Source of the DNA: Leeuwenhoekiella blandensis MED217
Lineage (GTDB): Bacteria > Bacteroidota > Bacteroidia > Flavobacteriales > Flavobacteriaceae
Assembly: GCF_000152985.1 (NCBI RefSeq)
Contig: NZ_CH672395.1
Coordinates: 1,749,145-1,813,144, forward strand
Length of the DNA: 64,000 bases
Reading direction: 5' to 3'
Positions 8,894-19,800 of this stretch are shown piece by piece; the stretch's first letter is position 1, and every line of letters begins with the position of its first letter. The notes below the pieces were generated by a model. That model was given only the letters and a program-made list of their open reading frames with translations, did not search any database and was not told the DNA's origin. The translations under genes were made by a program, and so were the position numbers.

Positions 8894-10306
8894 TTACTTT
8901 CCCCATTCTGTATGGAAAATACCTGAACGGTCGATACGCTCGTAGGTATGTGAACCAAAGTTATCGCGTTGTGCCTGAATTACATTTAATGGAAGTCGGC
9001 TTGAAGTATAGGCTTCAAAATAATTTAAAGCACTAGATAAACCGGGAACCGGAATTCCGCTTTGCGCCGCATAAGCTACCGTCTCACGAACAGACTCCAA
9101 AGTACCTTGTACTTTTTCTACAAATGAAGGAGCTAATAGTAGATTAGGCAATTCTTTATCTGCGGTATAAGCTTCTGAAATGTCCTCTAATAATCCCGCG
9201 CGAATGATACAACCTGCTCTCCAGATCTTAGCGATAACTGACATGTCAAGATCATACTCATATTCTTTAGAAGCGTCTGCCAGCTGATGCAAACCTTGTG
9301 CATAAGCAATGATAAAAGAGAAATATAAAGACTCTTCTGCCATTGCTATCATTTTGTCTTTATCAATAGCTTTAGGCTCTGGACGGCTGTATAATTTATC
9401 TGCAACGATACGCTCTTCTTTTAACGCTGAAATCTCACGCATACTCACTGCAACATCAATCGTAGGAACAGGAATTCCTAAGTCCATCGCATTTTGTGAG
9501 GTCCATTTACCGGTACCTTTTTGCTTGGCTTTGTCGAGTATCATATCTACTAATCTTCCGTCACCAAGATCATCTTCTTGTTTGAAGATTTCCGCAGTAA
9601 TTTCAACTAAAAAAGATTGAAGACGTCCTTTATTCCAAAGGTCATAAACCTGATGCAATTCATCATTATCAAGACCAACCGATTTTTTTAGTAAGTCATA
9701 AATCTCTGAGGTTAACTGCATTAGCCCATATTCAATACCGTTGTGAACCATTTTCACATAGTTTCCGGCAGATTTAGGGCCTAAGTGTGCCACACAAGGC
9801 TCACCGTTAAATTTAGCCGAAACCGCTTCAAAAATTGGTTTAATATGCGTGTAAGCTTCTGCATTACCACCAGGCATAATGCTTGGCCCTTTACGTGCAC
9901 CTTCGGCACCACCGCTAACGCCGGCTCCAAAAAAGTTAATTCCTTTTTCTTTTAAATAAGCCTCACGACGGTCTGTATCTGTAAAGAAGGAGTTACCTCC
10001 GTCTATAATAATATCTCCTTGATCGAGGTGCGGTAAGAGTGTTTCTATAACCTGATCTACAATTTTACCTGCAGGTACAAGCAACATGATTTTGCGAGGA
10101 GCGGCAAGCGCATCTACAAAAGTTTCTATTTCTGTAGAAGCATCAACCTTGTTCAAGTCTCCACCTTCTTCTTTTAAGGCGTCTACTTTTTCCTGATCTA
10201 AATCGTAACCGAAAGCCTTAAAATCGTTGTCTGCGACGTTTAAAATAAAATTACGTCCCATCACGCCAAGACCTACCAGTCCAAAATCATAATTTTTATG
10301 CTCCAT
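8894..10306 (-). CDS. gnd: 6-phosphogluconate dehydrogenase, decarboxylating
   Basis: This 470-residue protein has the usual length and all family landmarks. It has the NADP-binding GLGVMGRNFILN at the N-terminus, the signature IIDGGNSFFTDT, the catalytic block GAGVSGGAEGARKGPSIMPGG, the substrate-binding KMVHNGIEYGLMQL and a C-terminal swapped tail. It oxidatively decarboxylates 6-phosphogluconate to ribulose 5-phosphate in the cytoplasm, yielding NADPH. It is divergent from zwf-pgl, so all three oxidative pentose phosphate enzymes lie together around one 204-bp intergenic region. It ends at a strong terminator. Confidence 0.96.
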   Translation of the reverse strand: MEHKNYDFGLVGLGVMGRNFILNVADNDFKAFGYDLDQEKVDALKEEGGDLNKVDASTEIETFVDALAAPRKIMLLVPAGKIVDQVIETLLPHLDQGDIIIDGGNSFFTDTDRREAYLKEKGINFFGAGVSGGAEGARKGPSIMPGGNAEAYTHIKPIFEAVSAKFNGEPCVAHLGPKSAGNYVKMVHNGIEYGLMQLTSEIYDLLKKSVGLDNDELHQVYDLWNKGRLQSFLVEITAEIFKQEDDLGDGRLVDMILDKAKQKGTGKWTSQNAMDLGIPVPTIDVAVSMREISALKEERIVADKLYSRPEPKAIDKDKMIAMAEESLYFSFIIAYAQGLHQLADASKEYEYDLDMSVIAKIWRAGCIIRAGLLEDISEAYTADKELPNLLLAPSFVEKVQGTLESVRETVAYAAQSGIPVPGLSSALNYFEAYTSSRLPLNVIQAQRDNFGSHTYERIDRSGIFHTEWGK

Positions 10307-10510
10307 AATAATGAATTATTGTTCTTTTTAATTTGACACGATAATGTTTTTATAAAGCCTCTTGTGTGCCGTCAAGATGCCTTATTTTTGTATTGGTTAT
10401 AGCCAAAATTAAATGATAACATTGACTTTTTCCCCGTTTATCTTATAAACTCATGTTATAATTGCAAATAACCACCTAACAGATCAAAAAATTGAAAAAT
10501 AATTATTCTT

Positions 10511-12049
10511 ATGAATAAAACATCTAATCAGCTCCTGGTCATTTTTGGAGCTTCTGGAGATTTAACTGCCCGAAAACTTATTCCTGCTTTGTACAATTTA
10601 TATGAGGGAGGACATTTCCCTGAAAATTTTGCAGTTCTAGGAGCGAGTAGGAGTGATTTGAGTGATGAGGAATTTAGAAAGCGTGTCGTTTACGAAAGCC
10701 CGTTTTTAAAAGACAAGCTTAAGAAAAAGGATGATGAGTTTATCAAGAAGTTTGCAGATATGATGTTTTACTCAGACTTAGGTGATGACTACGATTCTGA
10801 ATACAGTAAACTTAATAAACGCATCACTGCGTTGAATGATGAACACGGCCTTGAGGGGAATTACTCTTTTTACCTTTCTACACCACCTAGTTTATTTGAA
10901 CCCATCTCAAAAAATCTTTCTGACCAAGGATTAACAAAAGGTTCAGGAACTGATAAAGGATTTAGACGTATCATCGTTGAGAAGCCTTTTGGTTACAGTC
11001 TGGAAACTGCAAAAGAGCTTAATGCCGGTTTGCAGAAATATTTTAAAGAAAAACAGATTTATAGAATTGACCATTATCTAGGTAAGGAAACCGTACAAAA
11101 CCTTATGGTTACCCGTTTCTCCAATTCTATTTTTGAACCACTTTGGAATCGTAATTACATTCATCATGTAGAAATCACCAATGCTGAAACTGTAGGTGTA
11201 GAAAAACGTGGTGGATATTACGATAAGTCTGGAGCTTTACGCGATATGTTTCAGAGTCACTTATTGCAGATTGTTTCTTTGATCGTAATGGAACCACCTA
11301 TTAGTGCTGATGCAGATGAGATCCATAACGAAAAAGTAAAAGCGCTAAAGTCTATACGCAGAATGACTGAAAGTGAGACCCTTTTCAATCACACGATGAA
11401 GGGTCAATATGTAGCTTCAAGCATTGATGGAAAACGTGTAAAAGGATACCGCGAAGAAGAAGGCGTAGATCCTGAATCAAAAACGGAAACCTATGCAGCG
11501 ATCAAATTCTTTGTAGATAACTGGCGTTGGAAGGATGTTCCGTTTTATGTGCGTACCGCTAAGCGTATGCCTACAAAGGTTACAGAAGTGGTAATTCACT
11601 TTAAAACACCGCATCACCAAGTATTTAAAGAGCAGGATATTAATAACAAAGACAATAAACTGGTAATTCGTATTCAGCCAGATGAAGGTATTCTGATCAA
11701 GTTTGGTGTAAAGGTACCGGGTCAAGGCTTCAAAGTAGAACGTGCGAATATGGATTTCTACTACAGTAGTCTTTCTGATAAAAATATAATGGATGCGTAT
11801 GAGCGTTTATTGCTTGACGCGATGCAAGGTGATACAACCCTTTATGCGCGTGCCGATGAGGTTGAAGCGGCTTGGGCATTTGTTGATCCTATTTTAGAAT
11901 ATTGGGCAAACGACAAAGATGTACCTACCTACGGTTATCCTGCAGGAACTTGGGGTCCAAAAAATTCTGATGACTTGATCGAAGACAGCAATGGCTGGAG
12001 AAATCCGGGAGAGTTGCTTACCGATGAGACCGGATTCTGTATTATCTAA
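10511..12049 (+). CDS. zwf: Glucose-6-phosphate 1-dehydrogenase
   Basis: This 512-residue protein matches G6PD over its whole length. The N-terminal coenzyme motif is GASGDLTARKLIPAL and the active-site block is RIDHYLGKETVQN with the catalytic His. The substrate-binding region around FEPLWNRNYIHHVEIT and the C-terminal G6PD domain follow. It oxidises glucose 6-phosphate to 6-phosphogluconolactone and makes NAD(P)H. The gene is followed 30 bp later by pgl on the same strand, so the two are very likely co-transcribed. It faces gnd across a shared promoter region. Confidence 0.96.
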   Translation: MNKTSNQLLVIFGASGDLTARKLIPALYNLYEGGHFPENFAVLGASRSDLSDEEFRKRVVYESPFLKDKLKKKDDEFIKKFADMMFYSDLGDDYDSEYSKLNKRITALNDEHGLEGNYSFYLSTPPSLFEPISKNLSDQGLTKGSGTDKGFRRIIVEKPFGYSLETAKELNAGLQKYFKEKQIYRIDHYLGKETVQNLMVTRFSNSIFEPLWNRNYIHHVEITNAETVGVEKRGGYYDKSGALRDMFQSHLLQIVSLIVMEPPISADADEIHNEKVKALKSIRRMTESETLFNHTMKGQYVASSIDGKRVKGYREEEGVDPESKTETYAAIKFFVDNWRWKDVPFYVRTAKRMPTKVTEVVIHFKTPHHQVFKEQDINNKDNKLVIRIQPDEGILIKFGVKVPGQGFKVERANMDFYYSSLSDKNIMDAYERLLLDAMQGDTTLYARADEVEAAWAFVDPILEYWANDKDVPTYGYPAGTWGPKNSDDLIEDSNGWRNPGELLTDETGFCII

Positions 12050-12079
12050 ACTGAAATTTTAATTAAAATTATTCCAGAA

Positions 12080-12790
12080 ATGGACTTACATATTAAAGAA
12101 ACGAAGCAGCTTGTAGCTGAAGAATTTTCTGAATTTTTTAAAGAAAAGTGTACCACGGGAGAAGATGTTCATATCGCACTTTCCGGTGGAAGCACTCCAA
12201 AAATTGTTTTTGATTATTTAGCCAAAGAATATGGTTCTGATATCGATTGGACCAAAGTGTTTTTGTATTGGGGAGACGAGCGTTGTGTGCCGCCTTCTGA
12301 TGATGAGAGTAACTACAAAATGACTGTAGAACACTTGATTTCTAAAATTGATATTCCTGAAGCGAATATTTTTAGAATCAAAGGAGAAGACGATCCTGAA
12401 AAAGAAGCCAAGCGCTATTCAAAAGTACTTGATGAGCAATTACCAAAGGCTAACGGTATTCCTTATTTTGATATCGTGATGTTAGGGATGGGAGATGATG
12501 GGCACACCGTATCTATTTTCCCTTACAACATAGAATTGTGGGATATGCCCGAAAATTGCCGTGTAGCAAAGCATCCTGATTCCGGACAAAAACGTGTAAC
12601 CTTTACCGGCAAGATCGTAAATAATGCCAAAACGATCGCTTTTTTAGTTACTGGAGCCGGAAAGAATGAAAAAGTAACCGCTATTCTAAAAGAACAAGAA
12701 GGATATAAGCAATTTCCTGCAAGTTTAGTAGTACCAAAGCAAGGAGAGCTGCATTGGTTTTTAGACCAAGACGCTGCAGCAGGTTTGTAA
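12080..12790 (+). CDS. pgl: 6-phosphogluconolactonase
   Basis: This 236-residue protein belongs to the DevB/Pgl family. Visible landmarks are ALSGGSTPKIVFDYL near the N-terminus, the phosphate/sugar-binding stretch FLYWGDERCVPPSDDESNYKM and the catalytic GMGDDGHTVSIFP. It hydrolyses 6-phosphogluconolactone, the product of Zwf, and so links zwf to gnd. Length is typical and no signal peptide is present. It is the second gene of the zwf-pgl operon and converges on the CDF transporter gene, with only 19 bp between the stop codons. Confidence 0.94.
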   Translation: MDLHIKETKQLVAEEFSEFFKEKCTTGEDVHIALSGGSTPKIVFDYLAKEYGSDIDWTKVFLYWGDERCVPPSDDESNYKMTVEHLISKIDIPEANIFRIKGEDDPEKEAKRYSKVLDEQLPKANGIPYFDIVMLGMGDDGHTVSIFPYNIELWDMPENCRVAKHPDSGQKRVTFTGKIVNNAKTIAFLVTGAGKNEKVTAILKEQEGYKQFPASLVVPKQGELHWFLDQDAAAGL

Positions 12791-12809
12791 CGTGTTGCTA
12801 ATATTAAAA

Positions 12810-13697
12810 TTAAATTTCTGAGGGATTCCCAGGCTCAACGTGTATTAAGATAAAGTTGAGGTTGGGAATTTCTTCTTTTAGATAGTCTTGTAATCGGTGC
12901 GCGATCTCGTGACCTTCAGTAACCGATATACAACCATCTACAATCGCATGTAAATCGAGATGGTAGCTCATTCCGGCTTTGCGAATGAATGCTTTTTCGG
13001 TATCTAAAACTCCGGGAACTTCCAAGGCTTTTTCTCGTACCAATTCGATCACATCATCGTATCGGTTTTCGTCCATTATTTCGCCTAAAGCAGGTCTAAA
13101 AATGAGATAAGCGTTATAAAGAATAATTCCCGAGGCAAAAAGTGCAGCCCAATCATCGGCAGTCTCAAAACCTGCTCCAAAAATAAGTGCAATAGAAATT
13201 CCGATAAAAGCCATTACCGATGTTATCGCGTCACTGCGGTGATGCCAGGCATCTGCTTTAAGTGACGAACTATTGGTTTCTTTACTACGTTTTAATACGA
13301 TTCTAAAGGAGATTTCTTTCCAGATAATAATCGCAGCGAGCACGGCAAGCGTCCACGGTTTTGGAGTTTTTTGCGGAGTGATCAAAAGAATATTCTGTAC
13401 ACTTTCATAAGCGATCACGGTTGCAGAAGTCACTAAGAAAGCAACGACCATAAAGGTGATAAGGGGTTCGATTTTTCCGTGACCGTAAGGATGATTATCA
13501 TCTGCAGGTCTTTCAGCATATTTTAAACCGAATAATACCAGGAGCGATGCAAAAATATCTGCGGTAGATTCTATAGCATCAGCAATAAGCGCGTAGGAAT
13601 TGCCAAAAATTCCTGCCAAAGCTTTAGCGATAGCCAGCACCGTATTGCCTATGATGCTGAAGTATGTTGCGCTTACTGCAGATTCGGTTTTACTCAT
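12810..13697 (-). CDS. Cation diffusion facilitator (CDF) family transporter
   Basis: This 295-residue protein has about six transmembrane helices and a C-terminal cytoplasmic domain of roughly 80 residues. The two metal-site motifs of CDF proteins are present: ALIADAIESTADIF in TM2 and ADAWHHRSDAITSV in TM5. The signature NHPYGHGKIEPL lies after TM2. The family exports Zn2+, Fe2+, Mn2+ or related divalent ions in exchange for protons at the inner membrane. Having a Asp pair in TM2 and His/Asp in TM5 is compatible with Zn or Fe, but specificity cannot be assigned from sequence alone. Its 3' end faces pgl, and the MscS gene lies about 60 bp upstream on the same strand. Confidence 0.9.
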   Translation of the reverse strand: MSKTESAVSATYFSIIGNTVLAIAKALAGIFGNSYALIADAIESTADIFASLLVLFGLKYAERPADDNHPYGHGKIEPLITFMVVAFLVTSATVIAYESVQNILLITPQKTPKPWTLAVLAAIIIWKEISFRIVLKRSKETNSSSLKADAWHHRSDAITSVMAFIGISIALIFGAGFETADDWAALFASGIILYNAYLIFRPALGEIMDENRYDDVIELVREKALEVPGVLDTEKAFIRKAGMSYHLDLHAIVDGCISVTEGHEIAHRLQDYLKEEIPNLNFILIHVEPGNPSEI

Positions 13698-13761
13698 AAT
13701 TTAAACATTAGGGGAGTGCAAAGTTCAGCTATTTAAATCGCCTTTGCCCTTAAGTTTTAAA

Positions 13762-14868
13762 TTATTTATCACGGAGTAAATCGGACTTGTCTGGTTCTTT
13801 AGTTGCTTTTTCAACCTTATCGCTATCCTTGCGCGATTGCATTTCTACACGGGTACGCGGTAAACTATGTGGATAATTTTCTTGGATGAAAATTACCAGT
13901 TTTTCTCTAACGTGCACCCGAAGGTCCCAAGCAGTAGGGGAGTCGATGGCACTCATTAATGCGCGGGTTTCTATCATTTCGTTATTGGTATCAGTAACCT
14001 GAAGCACGTTTACTTCGCCATCCCATAAATCGGTATTTTCAAGAATGCGCGTGAGTTCTTCGCGCAGCGCATCAAAAGGTACATTATAGTCGGTATAGAT
14101 AAAAACTGTTCCCAAAATGTCTGAAGAATTACGGGTCCAGTTTTGAAAGGGTTGTTCTATGAAATAGGTTGTGGGAAGTACCAGGCGGCGCTTATCCCAG
14201 ATTTTCACCACCACATAGGTGAGATATATTTCTTCGATGCGACCCCATTCTCCTTCTACGATCACTACATCGTCTAAGCGTATGGGTTGAGTAAATGCGA
14301 TTTGAATCCCTGCCATTAAGGTTCCTAAAGCTTTTTGTGCAGCAAAACCAATGATGATACCGGCAATTCCTGCGGAGGTTAACATACTCACACCAATAGA
14401 GCGAATACTGTCGAAGCTCATTAGGGCAATACTCACGGCAAACAGAATGATCAGGAACATCAAGACGCGTTCAAGTACTGTAAACTGTGTGTATACTTTA
14501 CGGGCGTGAACATTATCTGAAGCACTCATATCGTACTTCATCAAGACATTTCGTTTAAAAGCTTTCAGTATAATGATTACAATCCAAGTGATACTAAGAA
14601 TGAAAAGCAGCGTACTGATATGACCTAAAACATTCTCATTGATAAATTCTAGGATTTGATCATTGGTATTGATGATCTTTAAGACTAAGGCCAACATAAA
14701 AAGTGCCAGCGGAATTCTCATTTTTCCGGCAAAATTTACGGGTAAAATATTCTTAGGACTTTTACCTAATTTTTTGAGAAAATAAAAAATCAATCCAAAA
14801 ACAACAGCACCGGCAATTAATGTAAGGAGTAAAAATTTTGAAGTTTGAGAGTCAAAAAAATCTAGCAT
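13762..14868 (-). CDS. MscS-type mechanosensitive ion channel family protein
   Basis: This 368-residue protein has several N-terminal membrane segments (about residues 10-30, 50-70, 85-105, 130-150). A glycine/alanine-rich pore helix follows (SAGIAGIIIGFAAQKALGTLMAGIQI, residues about 165-190), leading directly into the beta-domain (TQPIRLDDVVIVEGEWGRIEEI). This is the MscS core layout. The C-terminus is charged and likely cytoplasmic. Such channels release solutes on hypo-osmotic shock, although many paralogues have no known gating signal. It may share a transcript with the CDF gene (64-bp gap, same strand). Confidence 0.9.
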   Translation of the reverse strand: MLDFFDSQTSKFLLLTLIAGAVVFGLIFYFLKKLGKSPKNILPVNFAGKMRIPLALFMLALVLKIINTNDQILEFINENVLGHISTLLFILSITWIVIIILKAFKRNVLMKYDMSASDNVHARKVYTQFTVLERVLMFLIILFAVSIALMSFDSIRSIGVSMLTSAGIAGIIIGFAAQKALGTLMAGIQIAFTQPIRLDDVVIVEGEWGRIEEIYLTYVVVKIWDKRRLVLPTTYFIEQPFQNWTRNSSDILGTVFIYTDYNVPFDALREELTRILENTDLWDGEVNVLQVTDTNNEMIETRALMSAIDSPTAWDLRVHVREKLVIFIQENYPHSLPRTRVEMQSRKDSDKVEKATKEPDKSDLLRDK

Positions 14869-14995
14869 ACGACCTGTTTTTTGGAGAATATATTATGAAG
14901 TTAAGAGGAAGTGGTGCTAAATTAAGTTAAGGATATTTAAAACTTTTAATATCAAGCTACTACAACGATGGTAAATATTAGATGTAAACCATTTC

Positions 14996-15100
14996 GGGGC
15001 AAGCCTGTCTGCCGACAAAGGCAGGTCCGTGAGGCATTGTTTGGAAATGAATGTTCAATTTCGAGGCAAGCCTCGTAGTATTTGACCCTTTGGCGGTGCC
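14996..15100 (-). repeat. Dispersed intergenic repeat A, copy 1
   Basis: Read on the minus strand this begins GGCACCGCCAAAGGG, contains the small palindrome CGAGGCTTGCCTCG and ends in a hairpin-forming CCTGCC...CAGGCTTGCC. It matches 22590-22692 (plus) over about 103 positions with roughly 15 differences counted by eye. It lies immediately beyond the susD terminator on the same strand. Confidence 0.85.
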
Positions 15101-15104
15101 AATA

Positions 15105-15140
15105 AAAAAAGTCTCCTAGTTTTTACACTAGGAGACTTTT
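15105..15140 (-). terminator. Rho-independent terminator after susD (arm 1)
   Basis: A perfect 14-bp stem (15107-15120 with 15127-15140) encloses a 6-nt loop and is followed on the minus strand by a T run. It ends the susC-susD transcript. Confidence 0.9.
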
Positions 15141-15163
15141 ACATATAGGATGAAGATACTTAA

Positions 15164-16792
15164 TTATCTCCAGCCAGGATTCTGCTCAAGTATAACATCC
15201 TTATTTCTATCGATTACCGTTTGTGGGATAGGCCACAAATTGAAATCAAAATTTAAAGTTGCACGAGTAATATCGTTTAATGCATATTCTCTGATTCGAT
15301 CTACGGCTACAGTACCTCCCATTCTTAATAGTGTACACCATCTGCGCTCTTCCTGAAGAAGTTCGCGACCACGTTCATCGAGAATATAATCCAGATCAAC
15401 TTCACCCGGAGTTACCGGAGTTGCATTAGCTCGGTTTCTGATAAGATTGATATCATCTGCGGCAAGACCGTTTTGATTTAAACGCATATAAGCTTCAGCT
15501 CTTAAAAGAATAGTTTCAGGGAGACGCACCGCGTACTCATCTCTAAAAATATTACTTCGGTTTTCACCTTGGTCAAGACCTACAAATTCATCAGTACTCA
15601 ATTTCCAAAAAATTGGGAAGATCCACCCGTTTCCATTATTCTCATCGATCACACTTTGAGGAACAGGTTCGCCAAAGTTTGGTTGTGTAGGATCGTTATA
15701 GTAAAATGTACGTTGAATATTTGCAGTACTGTTTCTAATGTCATCTCCGGCGTTTTCCCAGATCAGATCCTTAGCATAAGGTGTAGGTGCATCAAAAGCA
15801 ACACCACGACCTCCAACATCTTCTGCAGTACCTTCAACACCGGGAATTGCTCTAAGTACCGGCATATAACGTCTAGGATAATCTAAAACAGATTCACCAT
15901 CCCCAGCAACAAAAGCATCAAAATCAATTTCAAAAGACCAAATGCTTTCTCTGTTACCGTCATTATAGCTTACATTATCTATTCGGAATAGATCCCAGTA
16001 AACATCTTTACCTTCTTCATCTGCGCGACTACCGAAGCGTTCTGTCATTAATGAATAGGTACCGCCATCAATCACAGCACTCGCAGCATCAATAGCATCT
16101 TGGTAATAGGAGGTTTCCCCTGTTTCAATACCTAAGGCTAGATAAAATTCGCTCAGGTAATGGTTTGCCACACCTTTAACAATTCGTCCCGGTTGACTTG
16201 CAACATCAGGTAAACTGGGGATGATCTCCTCGAGTTCTTGGATTGCAAAAAGGTAAGTTTCGGCACGCGTAGCACGCTCAAAATCATATCGCGGTTCATC
16301 TGCAAGTTCAGTGACAATTGGTACACCGCCATAAAGTTCGGCTAAAGTACCGTGGGCATAGGCTCTAAAGAAACGTGCCTGTGCAAGATGATAGTCTTTT
16401 ACAGATTCATCTGCATATATAACTCCCTCTTGGTTTGCAGCATCAATAGCTGTGTTTGCATTTCTGATGACCAGATAATGAAAATTGAAGAAGTTAGTAT
16501 ATCTCCAATCGTTTGGGTTCAAAAGGCTGTAATCACCAAAGGTGTCTCCCAATCTAAATGCAGGCACGTCAAACATATCGGTGCCACGATGCCTAAAGTT
16601 TGCATCTCTGTGAAAGGCTCGCATATCTGAGTACAACGTGATCAATACCTGATCTACCTGAGTAGGAGATGTAAAAATATTACTAGAGGTATAAAATGTT
16701 TTGGGCTCAATATCTAGAAAATCTTCATCGTTACAGGCGGTAAACACCAGTAACAATAAGAGGATACTTAATGCGTATTTAAAAATTTTCAT
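15164..16792 (-). CDS. SusD/RagB family outer-membrane lipoprotein (PUL arm 1)
   Basis: This 542-residue protein has a lipoprotein signal (LLLLLVFTAC, Cys20). The N-terminal SusD sequence EDFLDIEPKTFYTSSNIFTS is followed by TPR-like helices (AQARFFRAYAHGTLAELYGGVPIV). The C-terminal block has RNRANATPVTP, ERGRELLQEERRW and a final NPGW. SusD-like proteins are surface lipoproteins that cap the SusC barrel and capture oligosaccharides. The gene lies 17 bp downstream of its susC partner, as usual, and ends at a strong terminator. Ligand specificity is not visible in the sequence. Context suggests an arabinose- or galactose-containing glycan. Confidence 0.93.
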   Translation of the reverse strand: MKIFKYALSILLLLLVFTACNDEDFLDIEPKTFYTSSNIFTSPTQVDQVLITLYSDMRAFHRDANFRHRGTDMFDVPAFRLGDTFGDYSLLNPNDWRYTNFFNFHYLVIRNANTAIDAANQEGVIYADESVKDYHLAQARFFRAYAHGTLAELYGGVPIVTELADEPRYDFERATRAETYLFAIQELEEIIPSLPDVASQPGRIVKGVANHYLSEFYLALGIETGETSYYQDAIDAASAVIDGGTYSLMTERFGSRADEEGKDVYWDLFRIDNVSYNDGNRESIWSFEIDFDAFVAGDGESVLDYPRRYMPVLRAIPGVEGTAEDVGGRGVAFDAPTPYAKDLIWENAGDDIRNSTANIQRTFYYNDPTQPNFGEPVPQSVIDENNGNGWIFPIFWKLSTDEFVGLDQGENRSNIFRDEYAVRLPETILLRAEAYMRLNQNGLAADDINLIRNRANATPVTPGEVDLDYILDERGRELLQEERRWCTLLRMGGTVAVDRIREYALNDITRATLNFDFNLWPIPQTVIDRNKDVILEQNPGWR

Positions 16793-16809
16793 ATAATTCT
16801 TTTTGTAGT

Positions 16810-19800
16810 TTATAGACTAAGATTAACACCAACAGAAACGGTTGTTGGTACTGGGTATGTACCATCACCAGGACGAATTCCTACCTCTGGGTCACCACCG
16901 CCAAACCAGTTTGTGAACGTATACAGGTTTTGAACATTCGCAAAAACCTTAGCCGACTTAAATTTGATTTTATCTAATAATTCGCTTGGGAAATTATACG
17001 ATAATGACACATTTTGAATACGTACAAAACCTCTGGATTGAAGTCCCAGGTAACGGTTACCTAGATAGTTGGGTCTCAAGAATTCTTCGCTTTCATTCTC
17101 TGGAGTCCACCAACCGTGATTGATCTCATTGGTATCAAATCTTGCACCGAATGAATTGTGACGCGGATTTTCAGCCAGATAATAATTGTTTCCGCCAAAA
17201 ACTCCATTCAGCATTACATAAAGCGAAAAGTTTTTATAATTAAACGTGTTGGCTAAACTCATTCTGAAATTTTCACGACGATATCCCAAAATTTTACGGT
17301 CATTGGTTGCATCGATCTCGCCATCACCATTGAGGTCTACAAATTTTGCATCACCTGGAACAGCGCCTGTGTTTGCAATATATTCGGTGTCATCTGCTTG
17401 TACCACACCGTCATAAACAAAACCATAAATGGCTCCAATAGGTTCTCCTATAAACAGGCTGTTTGAAATATCATCATCTTCTACACCGTCACCGTCAAGA
17501 TCATCGCCATACAGTTTTTTAATTTTATTTCTATTTCTGAAATAAACCAGGTTTGAAGTCCATGAGAAATCTTCAGTTTCAATATTAGTGCTTCCTATAT
17601 TTATTTCAAGACCGTTATTGTTAACCTGCCCCAAACTCGTTAGAATAGAATTAAATCCTGTCATTGACGGAATATTTCTATTGAAAATCTGGTCTGTGGT
17701 TTGAGAGAAATAAAGGTCCAGATCAAAAGAAATCCTATCATCTAAGAATCTTGATTGAAAACCGGTATTAAATGTTGAAGTGGTTTCCCAACCCAAGTCA
17801 GGGCTTGATAAGGAGTTTAATGCCACCCCATAAACGATGGTAGAAGGCGCATCTCCAAATTCATATTCAATATTACCGTCACTACCGTTTAAAACACGTG
17901 CTAAGGTTTGGTAAGGCTCTAGCCCTTGGTTACCATTTTGACCATAAGAAGCTTTTAATTTTAGATAGCTTAACGTCGAATTACCACTTAAAAAGTCTTC
18001 GTTTGAAGCTGTCCAAGCAAGACCTACAGAAGGGAAATTACCAAATCTTCTTCTCGCTCCAAATACCGAAGCACCATCTCTACGAATAGACGCATTTAAG
18101 TGATAGCGATCTTTAAAGGTATAGGCTAGTCGTGCAAGATAACCTACGTTAGAACGTTCAATCACTTCTTGTGAACTCAATATCGTAGTTGCTTTACTAA
18201 TACCGTTAACTCCTAAAGATGTATTACCATTATCAGAAAAATCGTTTCCGCTTAAGAATACATTTTTTTGATAGCTGAAATCTCGAGTAGCCACTAAAGT
18301 AAGGTCTACATAATGCTCATCAAAAGTTCTGTTATAGTTAATGATGTTGTCTATAACGTATGTATATCTGTTGGTTCTAGAGTTATAACCATTAGCCTGC
18401 GAAAGACGATCCCGTAAAGCTTCATCAGAATAACGCTCGATATAATTGTTTGCACCGGCCTCACCAATGTAGTAATCTTCAAAAGTGAATCTATCCTGAA
18501 TATTATAATTTGCATCTATTGAGTAGTTAAAGCGATAGCTAAGTCCTTTTATAGGTGGAATCTTTACTAAAGCATGACCTGCAAATCTGAAGAAATCACT
18601 TTTATCAATATCCTGAATTGTTCCATTTGTTCCCCATAACGGATTTTGTACAGAAGAACCCATCGGCCAGCGTTCTAATTCACGGTTTGTAGAAGCCGCT
18701 GCGTTTTGAGGCATGTTGTCATAACGATAGGGGAATGCTGAAGGATACATTAAATAAGCATCAGATACATTACCACCAATTCCTGAATAATCGTTGTTAT
18801 TGTACGTACCGTCGATACCAACTTCTAACCAGTCTGTAATATCGGTATTCAACCTTGCTCTTAAAGATAACCTTGTGTAGTCATCACCAATGATAACACC
18901 TTCTTCGCTAGAATATCCTCCAGAGAAGTAATAGTCCATATTGTCTGTTCTTCCAGAGACAGAAACCTGATGGTTTTGAATCACACCATTTCTAGAGACA
19001 AAATCCATCCAGTCGGTATCAATACGTTGTTCTAAATAAGCCGTAGCCACCGGGTTGTCAAATGTAATCTCATCTACATCAACACCAAGCTGAGCGGCAT
19101 ATTTACGCTCATAAGTATCTAGGTTCATCATATCAAACTTATTCTGCCAAGTGTTAACCCCCATAGAAGATTGAATGTTGATCACCGGTTTACCAATCTT
19201 ACCTTTTTTAGTAGTAATTACAATCACACCATTTGCAGATCGAGAACCATAAGCCGAGGCTGCTGATGCATCTTTCAAGATATCAAAACTAGCAATGTCA
19301 TTTGGGTTAATATCTCGTATACTTCCTAGAAAAATAATTCCATCAAGTACGATAAGTGGATCATTATTACCATTAATCGAGTTTTGACCACGTACCAGAA
19401 TGTTAGGTGTTCTACCCGGTGAGTTTTGAGGTCCAATATTGATCCCTGGAGAAACGCCTTGCAAACTTTGCAATACATTTGTGTTAGGAGCATTGGCGAT
19501 AGGAGAGTCTTCAAGATCGATAGTGCTCACCGAACCAGAAAGGTCTTTTCTACGTGCGGTACCGTATCCTACGACAACGATTTCGTCTAAAACGCCCATA
19601 TCTTCTTCAAGAGTAGCGTTGATTGTAGATTGGCCGTCAACAGGGATCTCAATCGTTTTCATACCCACATATGAAAACGTCAGCACAGCATCTGCTGCTA
19701 CTTCTAGTTCGTAGTTTCCATCAAAATCGGTTGTAGTACCATTGCTAGTACCTTTTACAACAACAGTAACACCTGGTAGAGGCATCCCATCTGCTGCTGT

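Larger units (their letters stand above)
14869..15163. other. Intergenic stretch, no gene
   Basis: This 295-bp stretch between the MscS start and the susD stop holds a copy of dispersed repeat A (14996-15100) and the susD terminator (15105-15140). I see no coding sequence. The segment 14880-14990 should include the MscS promoter, but no confident -33/-7 pair was identified. Confidence 0.6.

Noticed and set aside
8791-8958. Upstream extension of the amidohydrolase to a start at 8958
   Set aside because: It would overlap gnd, run through the gnd terminator and put 56 unrelated residues before a clear lipoprotein signal. The start at 8790 is preferred.
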